A stretch of DNA of 64,000 bases. Origin: Salmonella enterica subsp. enterica serovar Typhimurium str. LT2. GTDB taxonomy: Bacteria; Pseudomonadota; Gammaproteobacteria; Enterobacterales; Enterobacteriaceae. The stretch covers positions 4,650,001 through 4,714,000 of the forward strand of contig NC_003197.2 in the NCBI RefSeq assembly GCF_000006945.2, read 5' to 3'. Every line of letters starts with the position of its first letter. Position 1 is the first letter of the stretch. This document shows positions 61,239 to 64,000 of this stretch, in pieces. A program made the translations under genes and the position numbers. Below the pieces are notes generated by a model. It was not told the origin of the DNA. It saw only the letters and a program-made list of their open reading frames with translations, and did not search any database.

Positions 61239-61691
61239 ATGATTATTGGCAATATTGAACATCTGGAGGTCTGGCTGCCGACGGCGTTACGGCAGGCGAT
61301 TGAGCACGTCAATGCGCATGTCACGACAACGACCGCGCCAGGTAAGTATGACATTGACGGCGACAGGCTGTTTTATATGATTTCTGAAAATATGACGGAG
61401 CCGGGCGAATCGCGCAGCGCAGAGTATCACGCTCGTTATCTTGATATTCAGATTGTGCTACAAGGTCAGGAAGGGATGGCATTCAGTACCCGGCCTGCGG
61501 GAACGCCGCACACGGACTGGCTGGCGGATAAAGACATTGCATTTTTACCGACGAGCGTCGACGAGAAAACCGTCGTCCTGAACGAAGGCGACTTTGTGGT
61601 GTTTTATCCCGGCGAAGTGCATAAGCCCCTGTGCGCGGTGGGAGAACCGGCGCGGGTACGTAAAGCGGTTGTGAAAATGCTGATGGCGTAA
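61239..61691 (+). CDS. tabA: TabA/YjgK, YhcH/YjgK/YiaL-family protein
   Basis: A 150-residue beta-sandwich protein of the DUF386 family. Metal-site residues appear in AEYHARYLDIQIVLQGQEGM, FYPGEVHKP and RKAVVKM. In E. coli TabA (YjgK) affects biofilm formation through fimbrial genes and toxin-antitoxin systems; relatives act on sugar derivatives such as 2,7-anhydro-Neu5Ac. The ribosome site AGGGG is 6 bases before the ATG. It is transcribed alone, divergent from arcA and convergent with argI. Confidence 0.9.
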   Translation: MIIGNIEHLEVWLPTALRQAIEHVNAHVTTTTAPGKYDIDGDRLFYMISENMTEPGESRSAEYHARYLDIQIVLQGQEGMAFSTRPAGTPHTDWLADKDIAFLPTSVDEKTVVLNEGDFVVFYPGEVHKPLCAVGEPARVRKAVVKMLMA

Positions 61692-61696
61692 TATTT

Positions 61697-61755
61697 TGTG
61701 CCGGATGGCGGCGCCTGCACGTTGCGATCTTGTAGGCCAACCGCCATCCGGCATC
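61697..61755. repeat. REP element between convergent tabA and argI
   Basis: GTGCCGGATGGCGGCG...GTAGGCC...CCGCCATCCGGCATC forms a REP pair in the 73-bp convergent gap and may serve as a two-way transcript end. Confidence 0.85.
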
Positions 61756-61764
61756 ATCACGACA

Positions 61765-62769
61765 TTATTTAGACAGCGTCGCTACCATTACTGCTTTGAT
61801 GGTATGCATTCGGTTTTCCGCTTCATCAAAGACAATGCTGGCCGCAGACTCAAAAACCTCGTCGGTCACTTCCATCCCGCCATGTAAACCGTACTCTTCG
61901 GCCATTTTTTTGCCGAGCGTGGTTTCGTCATCATGGAACGCAGGCAGACAATGCAGGAACTTAACCTGCGGATTGCCGGTTAAGGCCATCATCTGGCTGT
62001 TGACCTGATAATCACGCAGCAGGGCAATACGCTCCGCCCATTTCTCTTTGGGTTCGCCCATAGAGACCCAAACATCGGTATAGATAAAATCCGCGCCTTT
62101 TACGCCCGAGGCGATATCTTCGGTCAGGGTTATGGCGCCGCCGTTCTTTTTCGCCATGGCGCTGCACTCCGCCACTAACGCGGCTTGCGGCCAGCAGGCT
62201 TTTGGCGCGACCAGACGGAGATCCAATCCTGTTAACGCGGCGGCTTCCAGCATGGAGTTACCCATGTTATTACGCGCGTCGCCGGCATAGACCAACGTCA
62301 TCTCGTTAAAGGCTTTACCCGGCAGATGTTCCTGCATGGTAAGCAGATCCGCCAGTAATTGCGTTGGGTGATACTCATCGGTTAAACCGTTCCATACCGG
62401 CACACCGGAATATTCAGCCAGCGTTTCGACGATCTCCTGGCCATATCCTCGATACTGAATACCGTCAAACATCCGGCCCAGGACGCGGGCAGTATCTTTG
62501 ATGGACTCTTTATGGCCGATCTGGCTCCCGCTGGAACCCAGGTACGTCACGCGCGCCCCCTGATCGTATGCGGCAACTTCGAAAGAGCATCGTGTCCGGG
62601 TCGAGTCTTTTTCGAAGATGAGCGCAATATTCTTACCCACCAGCTTTTGTTCTTCTTTACCGTTTTTCTTATCGGCTTTCAGTTTGGCGGCAAGCTGCAA
62701 CAGAGCAGTGAGCTCGCTGGCGGTGAAATCAAGTAACTTTAAAAAAGGTTTTTGGTAAAACGTAGACAT
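61765..62769 (-). CDS. argI: Anabolic ornithine carbamoyltransferase
   Basis: A 334-residue OTCase that converts ornithine and carbamoyl phosphate to citrulline in arginine synthesis. Motifs are FEKDSTRTRCSFE, HPTQLLADL, DVWVSMGE and FLHCLPAFHDD. Two ARG boxes lie directly upstream (62797-62835), which identifies it as the arginine-repressed biosynthetic copy. It is a close paralogue of arcB at 57284. It is divergent from rraB. Confidence 0.97.
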   Translation of the reverse strand: MSTFYQKPFLKLLDFTASELTALLQLAAKLKADKKNGKEEQKLVGKNIALIFEKDSTRTRCSFEVAAYDQGARVTYLGSSGSQIGHKESIKDTARVLGRMFDGIQYRGYGQEIVETLAEYSGVPVWNGLTDEYHPTQLLADLLTMQEHLPGKAFNEMTLVYAGDARNNMGNSMLEAAALTGLDLRLVAPKACWPQAALVAECSAMAKKNGGAITLTEDIASGVKGADFIYTDVWVSMGEPKEKWAERIALLRDYQVNSQMMALTGNPQVKFLHCLPAFHDDETTLGKKMAEEYGLHGGMEVTDEVFESAASIVFDEAENRMHTIKAVMVATLSK

Positions 62770-62796
62770 ACTTCCCTCACATGGCTTAGGCCTCTC

Positions 62797-62835
62797 ATTG
62801 AATTAAAATTCACTTTATATGGATGATTATTCATT
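62797..62835. promoter_or_regulatory. Paired ARG boxes of argI
   Basis: Two 18-bp boxes, 62797-62814 (ATTGAATTAAAATTCACT) and 62818-62835 (TATGGATGATTATTCATT), are separated by 3 bp, the exact spacing used by the ArgR hexamer. Confidence 0.9.
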
Positions 62836-62934
62836 TGCAACTCTGTTTGATAAAACTTTTCTCGATAAGGTGGAGGCAACGTCGGCGGTATGTGACAATA
62901 AGAGTATCGGCAGGACATCTATGAGGAACGAGCT

Positions 62935-63351
62935 ATGGCAAACCCGGAATTACTGGAAGAGCAGCGTGAAGAAACGCGCTTAATTATTGAAGAGTTACTT
63001 GAGGACGGCAGCGATCCGGATGCGCTGTACACTATCGAGCATCACCTTTCCGCTGACGATTTCGAAACGTTGGAAAAAGCCGCGGTAGAAGCCTTTAAAC
63101 TCGGCTATGAAGTGACGGAGCCGGAAGAGCTGGAAGTGGAAGAGGGCGATACGGTTATTTGTTGCGACATCCTCAGCGAGTGCGCGTTGAACGCCGAACT
63201 CATCGACGCTCAGGTTGAGCAACTGATGAACCTGGCGGAAAAATATGATGTTGAATACGACGGCTGGGGAACCTATTTCGAAGACCCTAATGGCGAAGAG
63301 GGTGATGACGACGATTATGTCGATGAAGATGACGACGGCGTGCGTCACTAA
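62935..63351 (+). CDS. rraB: RraB, RNase E activity regulator B
   Basis: A 138-residue acidic cytosolic protein that binds the C-terminal scaffold of RNase E and inhibits cleavage of a subset of mRNAs. The N terminus ([39 protein letters not shown]) matches E. coli RraB (YjgD). The C terminus is a run of Asp/Glu. A hairpin terminator follows. It is divergent from argI. Confidence 0.96.
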
Positions 63352-63370
63352 AGCTGCATAGTATGACGGT

Positions 63371-63398
63371 ACGGCAGCGTCTGCTGTCGTATTTTTTT
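63371..63398 (+). terminator. Rho-independent terminator of rraB
   Basis: An 8-bp stem (ACGGCAGC/GCTGTCGT, one G-T pair, 4-base loop) is followed by seven T, 12 bases before the miaE start. Confidence 0.8.
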
Positions 63399-63410
63399 AA
63401 CAGGTTACGT

Positions 63411-64000
63411 ATGAATTACCCGCAAATACTCTCTCCGGTGCTTAATTTCCTGCATTGCCCGACGCCGCAGGCGTGGATTGTCCAGGCCCGCGATCCGCAA
63501 AATCTTCCTCTTCTGCTTACCGATCACCTGATCTGCGAACTGAAGGCTGCGCAAACCGCGTTGCTGTTGGTGCGTAAATATGTCGCCGATAAATCGGGCG
63601 CCGACGCGCTGCTCTCCTGGCTGCAACCTTACGAGGCGTTCGCGTTTCGTCAGGGGCCGGAGCCGGATTTTGTTGCCCTGCATAAACAGATTAGCAAAAG
63701 CGCCATGCCGCAAACTGATGACCCCTGGGGACGTCAGCTTATCGACCGTATGGTGTTATTGATTAAAGAGGAGTTGCACCATTTTTGGCAGGTACGCGAG
63801 GTCATGCAGGCCAGAAACATTCCTTATGTGAAAATCACCGCCAGCCGCTACGCGAAAGGAATGTTGAAAGCGGTACGCACGCACGAACCGCTCACCTTAA
63901 TTGATAAGCTGATTTGCGGGGCGTATATCGAAGCCCGCTCCTGCGAACGTTTTGCCGCTCTGGCGCCCTGGCTGGATGAGGATTTACAGACGTTTTATCT
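63411..64000 (+). CDS. miaE: MiaE, tRNA 2-methylthio-N6-isopentenyladenosine hydroxylase (5' part)
   Basis: The first 196 residues of MiaE; the gene runs off the right edge. MiaE is a di-iron ferritin-like monooxygenase that hydroxylates the isopentenyl side chain at tRNA position 37 to make ms2io6A. Iron-ligand segments visible are EELHHFWQV and YIEARSCERF, each with the Glu/His pairing of the family. The N terminus is MNYPQILSPVLNFLHCPTPQAW. Salmonella has miaE and E. coli K-12 does not. It starts just after the rraB terminator. Confidence 0.93.
   Translation, partial: MNYPQILSPVLNFLHCPTPQAWIVQARDPQNLPLLLTDHLICELKAAQTALLLVRKYVADKSGADALLSWLQPYEAFAFRQGPEPDFVALHKQISKSAMPQTDDPWGRQLIDRMVLLIKEELHHFWQVREVMQARNIPYVKITASRYAKGMLKAVRTHEPLTLIDKLICGAYIEARSCERFAALAPWLDEDLQTFY

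Noticed and set aside
1..64000. CRISPR arrays, prophage or complete insertion sequences
   Set aside because: No spaced repeat arrays, phage structural genes or full transposases were found; repeats present are REP/BIME elements.

Overview
The window is enterobacterial chromosome, almost certainly Salmonella enterica. The evidence is the 17-codon proline-rich mgtL leader ahead of mgtA, srfJ inside a complete myo-inositol (iol) island, reiD, miaE, an arginine deiminase (ADI) operon, and an E. coli-like backbone order (tamB-ytfP, ppa, fbp-mpl, yjgA-pmbA-cybC, nrdG-nrdD-treC-treB-treR-mgtA, ridA-pyrI-pyrB, tabA, argI-rraB). It has about 60 protein genes. No rRNA, tRNA, CRISPR array or intact insertion sequence was seen.

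Layout. 1-8107: the 3' part of tamB, ytfP, an accessory pair (amidohydrolase plus MFS transporter), ppa, fbp and mpl. 8108-31184: the myo-inositol island between mpl and yjgA. It holds iolR, iolT1/iolT2, iolA/iolB, reiD, iolE-iolG1-srfJ-iolI1, an MFS gene, iolC, iolD, iolG2, a polyol-type MFS gene, iolI2 and iolH. Inositol is imported (IolT1/T2), oxidised (IolG), dehydrated (IolE), ring-opened (IolD), isomerised (IolB), phosphorylated and cleaved (IolC), and the semialdehyde is converted to an acyl-CoA (IolA). IolR represses and ReiD activates. 31197-33681: yjgA, pmbA, cybC. 33682-41388: an accessory operon with a stand-alone PRD protein, an SFCGS protein, DUF4312, DUF4311, DUF4310, an amidohydrolase, a DgaE-like PLP lyase, a DgaF-like aldolase and a BglG/LevR-like regulator. 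41401-41982: a relBE module. 41986-49322: nrdG, nrdD and the trehalose genes, with treB broken by a one-base frameshift. 49400-52414: the PhoP-controlled mgtA leader and gene. 52530-55060: an HTH-membrane fusion gene, ridA and the pyrLBI operon. 55150-60563: the ADI operon with its own ArgR paralogue. 61239-64000: tabA, argI with two ARG boxes, rraB and the start of miaE.

The best candidate for an undescribed system is the 33968-41388 operon. Its last enzymes match the D-glucosaminate (dga) pathway (ammonia lyase and KDG-6-P aldolase), but the mannose-type PTS permease expected there is replaced by four uncharacterised proteins. One of them, the SFCGS protein, carries a motif very like ribose-5-phosphate isomerase B/LacAB, including its catalytic cysteine. 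The linked PTS-sensing regulator and the deacetylase-like enzyme suggest uptake and breakdown of an (N-acyl) amino-sugar acid. A paralogue of that deacetylase sits next to an MFS transporter at 1978-4346.

Other points of interest are an ArgR paralogue whose arginine-binding Asp-Asp pair has become Ser-Ser, a perfect 17-bp inverted repeat between iolD and iolG2, paired NrdR boxes with an FNR site and two DnaA boxes upstream of nrdD, and two ornithine carbamoyltransferases of opposite role 3.5 kb apart.
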